Source: Lepidodermella squamata (lineage: Eukaryota > Gastrotricha). Taken from it: DNA of 64,000 bases. Where the stretch lies: positions 1,736,001 to 1,800,000 of the forward strand of contig JBLDXI010000009.1 in the NCBI GenBank assembly GCA_047495785.1, read 5' to 3'. Shown one piece after another: positions 22,375 to 38,236 of the stretch (position 1 is its first letter; each line of letters opens with the position of its first letter). Both the position numbers and the translations under genes were made by a program. The notes beneath the pieces are model-generated. The model worked only from the letters and a program-made list of their open reading frames with translations, did not search any database and was not told the DNA's origin.

Positions 22375-24844
22375 TGGCAGGCCAAATTACTACAACAAAT
22401 ACAATGAAGAGATAAAATACCGGTTCAATGATTCCTGAATATTAATATCAAAATCGCAAAACAGGATGTCCGTGTTGTTGAACGAGAATAATAGAGAGCT
22501 GACCAAGATCAACAAACAATACAGTCAAGAGCTGACTAACATCGGAAACTTAAGCCGACGAGTTTCAGCACCATAGATTTCTCAATTACTCCAGAACCTG
22601 ACCGTAAAAACCCAAACTTTATGAATTAATGCGATTCGCGGGCAGATGACTGAAATTCACGTCCCACGTCACTATCACGAAAAAAAGCCAAAAGTCGAGT
22701 GCTTTCTGGAGGGTATATCGACGCGTTACAAATAGAATATATTAAGCTGTTACAGAAGTTAGCTGCAAACAACGCCGGGCATCAATTCCTTACCAGTTAC
22801 CTGTAGTAAACTGTCAGTCAACAATTTCAAGCTTTGGGCCTCGGTCATGGCCAGCGTTAAGTGAACTCGGAATAAACGCTAAAAATTCAAAAATATTACC
22901 CGCGTCACTGGCCGAATCGTCTTCCTTCATATTTAAAATTAACGACTAGGAGACAAAATGCTTTATTTTAAAACAAATTTGCTAATTTTCTATAAACGTT
23001 TTTGTTTTTCTGTTTCGAATGAAGGGTTAGAGCCTGGGGACGTCAAAATGCTCAAAAAAATCTGCCAGAATTCTAGGATGCTTCGTTGGAATTCAGGCTT
23101 GCTGGAAAAGCGCGTTTCCTAGTGGCTGTGCCACAGTCAAAAGCAGCGGTGTGAGACTAGGCCAACATAGAGTTCCTTGATTCGCCTTTTGCCTAACGAA
23201 AGTTGTAGCCCACTAACAGCTGCAAGTTGCAAGTAATAATCTAAGAGGATGTTAGAGGTCGCTAGTCGCTAACCGCTGTCATCGGTAGCTATTTCACACT
23301 TTACACCTCTGATTCGTATGGCAGATTTTTCGTCAAGAGGCACCAAGTCCCCAAACTACCCACCGCTGACATCACGAGAAGCTGTGATCAAATGCGTCAG
23401 ATTGTCCAAAGCCCAAAAGCGAATAGCGTCTAGCGTATACCTGTGTACCGAAGCAACAACACCAACCAGTGAATGGGCCGTCGCTTAAAAGCTCTGAACA
23501 TTGAACATGAAGATATAATTCATTCGCTTCTTGAATTTTACGATGGTCTTTCGTCATACTGCTTTTGTCGTCAAATTTATTGATCACTATGTCATAATGG
23601 ACCCGTAATGTTTCTACTTGTTTATTGATTAGTGCTGCAAGATCGGTGTATCGCCACTACCTACGGTTACATTTTACTGTTCTAAACTCCAATACGAAGC
23701 CCAAGAATATCGTCGGGAAACTGGCGACTGGGCCCGTGAATCCCATCTATCCATGCTACCATCATCGCACACGTACAAGAGTATACGGGACTGCTTTTTA
23801 AGAATGCAGGTTAGCTGCAGTGTCGATGCTACAGGCTAGAGCTGGCAGAAAATCAAGACATTTTCCATAGAACTGTATTTCCGCTTATTCTTAAAAGCTG
23901 TTCATCTGCTTAACTACGTCTTGGAGGGTTTGTTCGCTGGGGCAAGTTCGAGGCTTTTCTGTTTTAGTAATGAAAACGCGGATTTGTACATTTGTTTTTG
24001 AATTCTCCGCGTCTTGCGTAAGTAAAGAATCATAGGAAGAATGGCGATGGTTTCTCAAGCTCCCCTTGGCTCAACCGCGAAGTTCGCTTGCTCTAGCAGG
24101 TTGAAGACGGGTCAAGTTGTTGCCTTGTTCCCTGTTTCTACGAGTCAGAATGAGCTACGAGGATTATATATAGTTTATTCGTCACCGAGCCGTGTTTATT
24201 TTACCATCTGCTTTTGGTTCAGAGAAACTTATTAACATATGAAGATTATTTAGATTCGGTGTATAGCGTTAATGTAGGCAAATCCATAAAATCGCTGCAT
24301 ATTCTTTTATCTTCATGGTGAAATCACTAGGTTGAAGATATTGCACCAACATCTGTCATTTGAGAAAGTAACTTCAGCGCATTGTATTACTTCCCAGTGA
24401 GTTAAGTCGGTTGATTACGAATTCCTGGCTTGCCAAAATCTCAGTAGTGTTAATATTGTATGCTGAATACTAGATGTGATGTTGCGTAGTAAGAGCAATT
24501 AGCTTTCATACCACTAATCATGACCTTTTTCTCTAGTGAAGTCTCTATGCATAGCTTGGTATTCTCAGAGTATCTACGTACTTCTGGTGCTTTCCATTTT
24601 GTCTAGTTGGGATGTTTTTATGTGGCGTTCGCAAAACTATCGATTTGCCACATCATGCAGTTGCCCACAGGGATTTCACGTTTGAATAAATTAAATACCA
24701 TGCATTGTCAATAGCATCTGATGGCAGCGCTTTGTTTTAGTCGAAATGCGACATTTCAGCTCAATTGACGTGTTTATTTGCTCTTCAATAGGTAAATTAT
24801 AGCTATTGTCGCTGTAGATAACGAGGCGATTGTTCTATTAGGCA
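22375..24844. other. Divergent intergenic region, DCAF15-like / MAP kinase
   Basis: No gene was recognised in about 2.5 kb. A 36-codon frame at 22466-22576 follows an acceptor-like CAG but has no continuation. At 23401-23419 a 19-base sequence is identical to 15017-15035. The final 20 bases carry a TTCTATTAG acceptor three bases before the MAP kinase ATG. The rest probably holds the two promoters. Confidence 0.5.
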
Positions 24845-26126
<1,282 letters not shown>

Positions 26127-28410
26127 GTGTCGCCGCAAACATGATGAATTTTATAATGGGAATACTTCTGTAATGTTATCTAAAACGTGATTTCGATCTT
26201 TTTGTACTACAAGTAACCAGAAAACACCGTCAACGGCGAGTAATTGATAATAATGATGATCCCGTTGCTTGCTTGCTTTCCCGCTTTACCTGACGGACAA
26301 GCACGAAACTGTGCCTCGAAATGACTTGAGAGGCCTCTTTAGTTTTGTTCAACCGTGTATACTTTATTCCACATTGTGTTCATCCGTCTTCTGCCATGGT
26401 ATAACTTGAGTTCGGTTTTGTTATAACGCTCTTCATCATCTTCTGCTTTTTCGCGTGTCTTACTATCAATATTTTTTCCGATTTTGCATAGCGTGTGAGG
26501 TTAATATCACAACTGTGTTACTATTGAGAAAAATACAAGTTTGTAACTTGTTAGTGTTGTGCGTCGTCACATGATTGTATATTTTGATGCCTGTAACCCA
26601 ATTATTGATTGTTAATTTTAGCTCATGATGATGATAATGATGAAGCAACTATTAAACGATTTTATGTCTACGTGGCTACTTATCAACTGTCAGTTGGTTT
26701 TTACCTGATTTAATTTTAATTATCCTGGTGGCTTTCCTCGTCTGTTAGTAATGAATAAAAAAAGCTGATCTAATATAAAATTGTTATATGTAACTTATAT
26801 TTTTGTTCGTCTTGCTTTATGATGTGTGCTACTCGTTCTAATTTTGACACAGAAATGACCTTTTATCTAGGTTTATTCTATTGTGCGCTTATATCGATCG
26901 ATTTTTAATCGATCAGATGAAATATTTCTTTCTCGTGCGTTCAGTGATATGTTCGGAATTTTGAATGGAGAAACCAATCCGACTCGCTGCTTGTGCATAT
27001 CTAAAAAATTAATATTTTAAGGTTAATTTGCATAGGTGCTCGTTGTGCAGTGTTCGAGTCTTGAGAATGAAGTCCAAGATTGAAGTTATGTATTATCATC
27101 TCGCTCCATTCGGTGATGTGTGGCGGTTGTAAATGATATAGTATGACGGCCATTTTTGTCTAAATTTCGTACGATAGAACTCCACCACCCTCTGTGTTGT
27201 ACCTTTTCACCGCCCTTCGAGGCACCTGGTTTAGGACGTGATTAGTCTTTATTCACATAATTCTCTTATTTTTCTAGTATATTTAAACGAAATTCCCTTC
27301 GACGTTGTTTTTTTTCTCTCCCTCCATCTCTTCTTCTCCGCGTGTGCACGCCTTTATTTAATTATTGTATATGAAAATTATATTATGAATGTTATACGAC
27401 ATGATATCTATATAAATAACAGGGATGATTCAATAATAATATCATAATATTTGATTGATTATGAAAAATTGAAGATATCCTGACGTAACAATCAGACACG
27501 CATTGGCATGCACGCGTTTTAATAAAATACTTATGTGTCAAAGTTATCGAATTTTTATTGCGTTTTCTTATGGCGCGGGTGCTTTTTGTCCGCTTAGAAC
27601 GATGATTTTCCTCATTTGCGTAAGTAATTGTGCGAAGTGGAGGAAAGCCGCATAGCCGAATTATTTGCCTCGGTGGTTGAGCAGCTGGTCTACAGCTAAT
27701 ATTATTATTTCATCAATGGATTCGCTAAAAATCAATTTCTATTCGTTGCAACACTCAAATCTTGCGGCTTGAAGTTGCGCCGCTCACAAAAAAGTTTTTT
27801 TTGTGAAATATAGAATAAGGGATGCACACAGGTAGCAAGCGCCTCGGGCGAAAACAAATGAGAAACGTCATCGATTTCGTGGAAGCCGCGCTATAGCGAT
27901 ATTCAGCCGATTATTTTCTCTGCTCGTGGTACTCGTATTTTTAGAAGGCAAATATCATCAATGGCCTGTTCTGTGCTCACCGGATGGCATTAGGCAGCCG
28001 AAATAATATTATTATAGCATTCAAGAGCTATTCACTCACTATTCCAGCCGCAGAAAGGCGCATCATCATTGCGTGTTTTACGACATCATTAATCATTATT
28101 ATCATTGCCATAAAAATGCCACGATGGGCAGGTGCCTCGCTGACTTCAAAAGATTGATACCTCGGTTTACAACGTGAACGTTTATTCACCATGAAAATGT
28201 GACGCTAATAATTGTAGAAAAGAAGAGAAAGTAGCGAAGTAGCGAAACGGCACTACTTGCAGACGGTTATAAATTGAATTAAAACTCGGACTGCTGAAGG
28301 GTGTAATAAGATTGTGATCGATTTTTTTATAGAAAATAGCGTCGTTGTTCGATGACAGGCAAACTATGCAGGCTCTTCGTTTTTGAGGGCGATCCGCAGT
28401 TCGCTGCATT
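26127..28410. other. Convergent intergenic region downstream of the MAP kinase
   Basis: About 2.3 kb of A/T-rich sequence without a supportable gene. AATAAA-like signals occur at about 26754 and 27521, so the MAP kinase may have a long or alternative 3' UTR. Nothing else is seen. Confidence 0.5.
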
Positions 28411-30604
28411 TCAATCTGTGATCAAAGAAACTGGACAAAAGTTGAGCATAAAACATGAGGGCCAGAGAAATGACTCACTTCCTCTTTCCTTCAGAATAGA
28501 TGCGGTCTCGGAGAGATTGACGGCGATCGGATGATCTTTAGTGAACTTTTTCATCGAATCACCGAGGTGAATCTCGATATTCCGTGGCAGCTCGCGGGGA
28601 ATAGATAGTAACTCCTGTAGAACAGAACCATCGTTGAGCGATGTTGCGAATAAATTGGGTGTTATCTGACACCGCTTCATAGAAAGTACAGTTAAATAGC
28701 GAGATTTCACGAAGCCTAACATGAGGAGTCTAGCACCTTCATCGCCGATTGGGTTTTCATTTAAAGAAAGCACGTTCAGTGAAGACTTTTTAACAAATGC
28801 CAGGATATCAGCACAACAGCTTTTGGTAAGGTAATTTGATTTCAGATACAGCGTAGTAAGATTAGGGCAGAAGACAAGGCTTTCCATCAATTTCTTACAA
28901 CCTTCACTGTCGATCGAATTGCAGCTCAGATCCAATAGCGATAAGGGTGTGAAGACAAAAGAACGGCATAGATTTGTCAGCTGCACACTTCGTATACCGC
29001 AGTTTTTCAAGTTCAGAATAGCCAAATGTGAAGCTCGGCTAAGGATTCGATGCAGATAAACGTCGCCATTGTTTGATGTAAGCTGAAGGTTCATCGATAG
29101 GTCTAGCATTTGAATGCTGATTTCATCGGTCTCTGCCAGCAAATCAGCCAGCAAATGCAAGTGGGAACCATCCAACCCGACGCCTATAATAGAAAAAATC
29201 AGCAAATTACGTGTTTCCCAAAATACGTTTTTACCGCTCAGTTCCAAGTTACAGAAACCTTGCCCTCTTTTCAGCAGAAATCCAAGACAGATAACAATGT
29301 AATGAAGCTGCAAGAAGGAAAGTTTAATAAGTAAAGTACCTAGTCTTTTTCTACATACTTACCTTGTGTTGCTGATGGCAGCAAGCTGACTGTTCGGCAT
29401 AGAAAGAATCATTGAACAAGGCTTCGCTAAGACACATCTGTGCCAATGACAGCTTTCCTGACTCGTAAGCCGCCTCAATAACAGCACATTGCCAATCGAA
29501 TGAATCTTTGCGATTGAACAAGTTGTTTAATTTTTCCAGATCGCCAACAGCGGCAGCAAGATTCACCGTTTCCTTCAAGCTGCGGTAGCCTTGCATTTCA
29601 GGTGGAAAAGCTAGGTAGCGGTAAACAAGGGAGTGTGTGTGGTAAGAAAGGTAGAATTGGTTAGCCAAGGACTCTGTAAACTTCTCCAACCCAGCCGATT
29701 GCCGACGCTGGTTCTCAAATTGGGCGGATAGCAATCCGAAAAACATTCTGACGACATTGGCTGTGAGAGGCAGAGCTTCCATCGCACGGCGCCAAACTTG
29801 ACAGCTATCGATAATTCGCTTGGAAACTACAACGTCTGCAGAAAGCGGAGAGCCGACATTCTTCACCGATGCGATTTCACTAGCGATGTACCACACATTT
29901 GCCGATAAATATAAGGCTGCTAAATATTCCGCTACCAAGTGACTAGTAAATTTCCCAATTTTATGACCGTCAACTCTCTCAGGGAGAACTTCAATGAGCC
30001 CATAAGAGCTCAATTTCAACTTTGAAAGTTCGCCGATATTGCTGTTGATTCCGGGATAGAGAGATGGAATTTTTGTCAACTCGAAGTGGAACGGTTTCAA
30101 CAATCCTGTTTGATCGATGCGCTGAAGACGATTGCGTTTTCTTAGCTTTGAAAGCAATCCACGTGTGTTCAGCTTAGCCTCGGTCGATATCGTGTCGAAT
30201 GCCAATCGGCTGATATCAGCCAGCAATCGATCAATACTTCTCTCATCTTCCGTCATCGGTGGTTTCTTCAACTTTTCTGTTGTATTCTTACTCAGAAAGA
30301 AGTGGAAGAATTCACCAAGAAGTTGATGGCTAGTTGAAACCTTCTCCCCAGGAGTGTTGATTTTCTGAAGGTAATTGTCGATAAAGGCACAAAATGCATT
30401 ATCGGTTTTAACTACGTCCGCAAAGCTCGATACAACAGCACCGGAAACCTTCAAGACTGGAGGCCAAGCTGCGTCCTGGCGTTGGCACAACGTGGAATGT
30501 AGTAATAGCTGGGCTACATCCTCGGATCGGATAGTAGATTCCGGTTTCGCGGCAACCGGTTTCTGAGCTGGGGAATCTGGAGTGGTGATGCAGCAAATGG
30601 TCAT
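28411..30604 (-). CDS. LRR protein with NLR-like helical regions, no NACHT domain
   Basis: Exons 30604-29363, 29307-29235 and 29183-28411 give about 695 residues. The first exon is helical and contains FTSHLVAEYLAALYLS, close to the 'FxHLxxQEFxAALY' motif of the NLR helical region, preceded by a winged-helix-like stretch ending DQTGLLKPF. The rest carries at least five ribonuclease-inhibitor-type leucine-rich repeats of about 28 residues (LAILNLKNCGI, LSLLDLSCNSI, LTTLYLKSNYL, LNVLSLNENPI, LTVLSMKRCQI). No Walker A or B motif is visible in this frame or upstream on this strand, so either the nucleotide-binding domain is lost or exons were missed. A donor at about 28477 (GTGAGT) with an acceptor at 28410 allows an alternative end two codons later. 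Function unknown; a sensor or scaffold role is inference. Confidence 0.7.
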
Positions 30605-33314
30605 TTTTATTTCTCAGCAAAATTTCAAACCAAAAGGAAGACCAGAACTTTTGAGGTGGACTTTTTATTATTTATGATCTTTCACTTCTTCAACGGACGT
30701 TTCTTCTCTCATTATTGCAATTGGATCGATTATACTCGCAGTTGGTAGTTTTCCAGGGAACGAGGAAAAAATGTAACTAGAATTCTTAATAAACGGGGTT
30801 AAATGTGGCGCTTGGTGTGCAATTGCCTCACATTTCCTCACCAAAAATAGGCACGTTCCTTAGAGATTTGTATTGATGAGGGTAATTTGCGAGGCGATGA
30901 TACGAAGCAAAATGATAACAACACATGCAATATCATCATTTAATGTGGTACCAATTAGGGTATTGAAATGGCGTTGTAAATTCAATTTGGCGTCTTATAG
31001 TTAAATGCGATAAACCGCGTGCTCGCGCGCAGTGTTCTACTGCGATGCGCGCAATCGACACCCGCGCGCCCTCTCGCCTCTCGCACCCGTTGGCTCGATA
31101 AATAGATAGATAATAAATAATAATAAGATGATCGCCGGCCGACATGGGTGTCGCTTTCGCCAAATGACAAAATTGACTCGGCAGCAACAGCATGACGACG
31201 GCATTAATAGCATACCGATCATCCGCATAGACTGTATCAAAACTACAATAATTCGGGGTAAAGTGGTGATGGAGATACAATTGTCGCGCGCGCTCCTCGA
31301 GGACACCTCGTAATTTTACAATAATATAAGCGAGTCGCAACAAATTGGCCCATCCCTCGCCCCAATCTCATAGGAGCGCGCGCTAATAATACGATTTGTG
31401 GCCTCTCGCCGCGTATTACTTCACAGTTTATCGTCGCAGTTTTAATTTCAGGTTTTGACTCTCTCTGGCTAAGACAGTCGTCCCCAGATGCCAGATACGA
31501 GTCGCGCGAAAAATGAGGTCGGTAATTGGCGATTTCGTATTTAGCAGCCGCGCGCGACTGATACGACTCGCAAACGCACTCGCTGTTCTGTCGGAGGCCG
31601 CGCACCACTGCGCGGATCAAAACAAGACATGCATGTTGACATCGTCATGTAATCTTCTCACACCAGCACCAGCCGCCGACCTCTTTCTGATGTTTCAAGA
31701 AACACGCAAAGACAGTGGTTGGTAGAAAAACTTTAAGAACGCCACGCTGCTCAGCAAATAACGTCAGCGAAATGTGACGGCGACAGGGCTTGAGGTTGAA
31801 CATTTCTTCTTTGATACCTCGCCTCTCCGCGCCAAGTTTACTTTTATTTAAATGCCGTTCCTTGTTTGCTCGCTTTAGACAAAGGTCGAGCGAGGCCGCC
31901 GCGCATAGCAGTTTATTATCATTATTACTCACCGATCTCGGATTAGCGCAATTTAAAAAGTTTACCCAACAACACCCTGCGCGCGGTTCCTTTTCTACCA
32001 CAGGTGGATTTCTACGAAATAATATAATCATGTTTGCAGCGCGTACACCGTACGCGTGGCGTGCCTGGTGATGTATCTTATTCTAGTTCGGGGGCGCATA
32101 ACCATTGCCCGAAGTGGTCATTACGGCCTAGTTGTTTATAGAAGCTCGCGCGGCTCTTTTGGCGCCGCTGCCGGTGACACACACGCGGGTGGCTGTGATA
32201 GGCCAAATATTAGGCAGTCGGGCGATGAGCAGAGAGAGCGCCTACTACACCGGAACCGCGCAAATTATGACAATAATCGACAGTGTAATTATTCGCAAAA
32301 CAACGCATAACTTTGGTGTTGGGTAGAATAGCAGCGTGTGAGCGGTGGAAACTTTCTCTCACCTTGCGGCCGCGCGGTCGTTTGACGGACGCGCTCGAAT
32401 ACCGATCTCTAAAATATGCGCGCACGGGTGTATATCAATTTTTCTTCTGCCTTTTACCTCCATATTGTCGTTTCATCTTCTATTAAGATGATCAATAATT
32501 CGAGGCTGCCTTGATGCACCTCGTTTTAGCAGCTAGATATATGTCTTCACCGCGCGCTATAAAGGTGCTGTGATAACCATTAAGCTCTTCATCGGCGTGT
32601 CTGAAGCCACCGCCCCGCTTCAAAATCGAATTGCTAAACATCTGCAGGCGACCACTTGTCGCCATTTAGGAGCCGCCGCCATAGAGGTGCGATCGCGCGC
32701 TTCTTCAAGTGGGTGGCGCCGCTTTAATGTTATGCGCTTCACCTCAACTATCTCGTGTTACTTAATGGCTTGCACGGCAATTTATTGACCCCAATGTTGT
32801 TATTATTATTGCTGCTGCTTCTATATTGCTATCATAATTATCCTTAGCGCGCAGGGTAAGACAAAACCCGAAAGTGATCGCGAAATATTTGTAGTATTTA
32901 ATGCCGCGATCGAACGCGTCCTCTCGCGCGCGAAAGAGAGCGAAGGGGCGAAATCGTCGCGCTTCTTCGCCATCATCAATTTCTTATACGCGATATTAGT
33001 GTGTTTATCGCCGGCGCTATAAGATAATAGCCGCCGCGAGCGTCATGTCACCTACTACTACGCCGTGGCGCCTTTTATGGCCAAGTCACAAGCCGCTGGC
33101 GCCTTAGTAGTGTCGCATTAATAATTCACCTTGTTTTCAAACCCAACCCACCGATCGGGCCTAATTAGATCGCAAGCGGCTAATTGTGGTTAAGCACACA
33201 ACATTGCCAACTGCACCTCACGTTTAGGATCGAAATCGCCACTAGGCAAAAAACTTGTATGATAATTGTTTTTCGCTCCCTTAGGCTGAGCAAATACATA
33301 TTGCTTGAATCAGT
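30605..33314. other. Large divergent intergenic region upstream of the PRDM14-type gene
   Basis: About 2.7 kb, richer in CG and GCGC than the rest of the window (clusters near 31020-31080, 31290, 31380, 31550, 32390 and 32930). No coding family was found on either strand. A TTAG acceptor at about 33283 precedes the PRDM14-type ATG by about 30 bases. Its size next to a developmental regulator suggests cis-regulatory content; no individual site could be assigned. Confidence 0.45.
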
Positions 33315-35722
<2,408 letters not shown>

Positions 35723-37188
35723 AAGCTGGAGAATGACTCGAACACAGATATTATCTATATTATGCAAACTATTATATTGTGCTTCTTAAAATGACTTGAG
35801 AATCTTTTGATATTTAAAAAGCTATTCAGCACTTCAATCAAATACTCAAATTTGTTATATATCAGTACAAATGTCGTATCAAGTTGTGACCTCTTGTTAT
35901 AATTTTGTGAGGTAAATTTTCTGTGCAAAATTTATTAAAAAATTTACCAAAAATTTTGTCTTGAATGTATCTAAAAATCTTATGAAACTTCAGCCTTTTG
36001 ATGAAAATGCAACTAAAATGTATGCAATTAAATATTATATTATTAACGCTTATATTCTGAGAGCGAGTTGAATCGAAGCGCCTTTGAAATTTATATAGAT
36101 ATAAATATGGGTTCAGATCTTGAAATAAAAGCGTGGAGCCGATCGTGTATCGTAATTTTCCTAGGAATTGGCAAAAGGTGTGCGGAATAAATGTAAACAG
36201 CTAGTCTGAAACCAGCTTACACTGGGTCCTGGATCGTAAAAGCTCTAAATTTCAAACTTTTAATGACGAGTTCTTGCAAAGCCACTGTCGCAGTCATGCA
36301 TCAACGTCACTTTTCATTTGAAAGCTTTGACCTTCCAGCGTATACTAGTTCCAGACTGTCTCCATGTATTCCATAGATCTTGCCAAGACAACGAACGAAC
36401 TAATTAGCACACGTCTGCTGCTGAAATTAAGTAAAAGGTCAATTCAGTTCCCGCTATATTCCGTCCGGCTAGTCTTCATCTGCTTCTAAAAGGGAATAAT
36501 TACCTAACAGAATTGTCCCTAATCCATTCGAAAATCAACGAGCAACACTCGAAATTTCAGCACTGATTATCTCGGGCAAAGCACTGTCGCTGTCACAAAT
36601 CAATGCCGTTTTTTTTCATTGAAAAAGAATATAGCATATAAAACGTCCCGGCTTCCGACGAACTATTCCGTTTTTTAATAATATGCGAATAGACATCTTT
36701 TGTCGCCCTCGAATGACGTTAGACCTCTCGATTTGAATATAAATCAATTAAAAAAATGACAGATTTTGCTTGTCGTTTGTGTCTCTGACGCAAAGGAGTT
36801 TTGTACCAAGAATAGCAAATTATAAAGACGTCCACTTCTCTGGAAAATACTTGTTAAAGTTATATCTCCTCGTCGGCTGAAATGATTACACGGTCAAAAG
36901 CACTCTCATCTACGACAAATCGACGGATGAGGACTGAAGATTAATAAGACACCTCAGCTAATTTAATCAATTAACCGGAGGATATATAGCTTGTCGGTGA
37001 GTGAAAAGTAAGGCATAATACACATCTTTTGGGGCAAAATAGACAACTCATTTTCTCTCACCCTGGCTTCGAATTGTCATTTCATGCCTCAAGCCCTTCA
37101 ACTTGATCCATTCGCGGAGAAAACAAGTTGAATCCATGTCAATATCATCATTTTTTATTCTAAAATTGGGCAAATCAAAGCCACCCTT
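35723..37188. other. Convergent intergenic region, A/T-rich
   Basis: No gene was recognised. Two loosely similar stretches around 36280-36360 and 36575-36670 share CACTGTCGC and a following TTTTCATT, possibly a diverged duplication. Poly(A) signals for the two converging genes are expected here. Confidence 0.45.
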
Positions 37189-38236
37189 TCAATAAGGCGT
37201 CGACCTTTGCAGTAGTTTCACAATATCATAGAAGCCACCCTTCGTGGCAAGTTTAATCGGGGTATCTCCTTTATCATCACTTGCCGAAATGTCCGCCCCG
37301 CTCTCTATTAGCAATCTAACAGCCTCAGTTCTGCCCTGCGCGCTCGCCCACATCAACGCAGTGTAGTCGCACTGGCAGCGATCCTCCAAATTAGGTCGAG
37401 AAGCCAGCAGCACCCGCACGGTTTCTGTCCCACCATTTTTTGCTGCGTACATTAAGGCGGAGTAGCCATTGCCCGCTTGCGCATTGACGTCTGCTCCGCC
37501 ATCTAGAAGCACCCTCGAAATTTCAGCACTGTTGCTGCCGTTGCAAACGGCTGACCATATTAGCGCAGTTGAGTCGGTTAGATTCAGTCCGCAGTGAAAT
37601 GCGGTAGGATATCTAGCATTCGGATCCACCCCTCGAACCCGTACTAGATCCCTCACTGTGTAAGGGTCATCCATGACGACAGCAGTTTTCAAGTCAGCGA
37701 TATATCGCTGTTCATTAAATTGAAAAATTAAAATATTTTGACAATTATTATTCTAACCCTCATATTCTGGGCGTTTGATGGACCAGGTCTAGTTGTTGGA
37801 TCAGTCAGGAAGAAGTAATCTGATGTTGAGGCGGCTTGAGTAGTTGCCGCTGTAAAAGCTTGCGTTGTAGCAGTAGTAGTAGTAGTAGTAGTAGTTGTTG
37901 TTGTTGTCCTTCTAGTGGTTTCGCGAAGGCAGGCATTTAGAGGCGGTAGCCAAGATCGGCCCGCACATATACTCTCGAATTCCAGATCCGCGGAGGAACA
38001 TTTGACTGAAACCACTGTATACTCAGGAAACCGCTCGCCAGCATCTATCGCTCTATCATCTTTGTATACCTGGCCACCGCTAATTCCATCGAACTTGCAC
38101 TTCAAAAAAGTTTTTGAATCGCAAAAAATTAGGCAGAAGTTTCAGTTGGTACCTCTCCGAGCGCCGATGAAGCTCGAATGAAAATTGCTGCTAGACAAGC
38201 AGCAATGTTCAAAATTGATTGTTGAGAGATTGCCAT
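37189..38236 (-). CDS. Secreted Sushi (CCP) - threonine-rich - ankyrin-repeat protein
   Basis: Exons 38236-38153, 38099-37758 and 37707-37189 give about 314 residues; introns are 53 and 50 bases, both phase 0. Exon 1 encodes a signal peptide (h-region ILNIAACLAAIFI, cleavage expected around 24-28). Exon 2 encodes a Sushi/CCP domain with C29, C62, C73 and C85 and W78 in the CxGxxW...C spacing, followed by a threonine run and a mucin-like linker. Exon 3 encodes four ankyrin repeats (TALIWSAV, SALMYAAKNGG, TALMWASAQGR, TPIKLATKGG). I know of no family with this order; ankyrin repeats are normally intracellular. If the 50-base intron is not used, exon 2 ends a few codons later and the ankyrin part would start separately at MDDPYTV. 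Function unknown. Confidence 0.7.

Noticed and set aside
22466-22576. 36-codon frame (MSVLLNENNRELTK...) after an acceptor-like CAG
   Set aside because: It stops early, shows no in-frame continuation through a plausible donor, and matches no family I recognise.
27655-27700. GGTTGAGCAGCTGG, like a tRNA A box
   Set aside because: No B box or acceptor stem follows within 100 bases.
30936-32425. Several overlapping frames upstream of the PRDM14-type gene
   Set aside because: They are arginine/alanine-rich products of the GCGC-rich sequence, on both strands, without family similarity.
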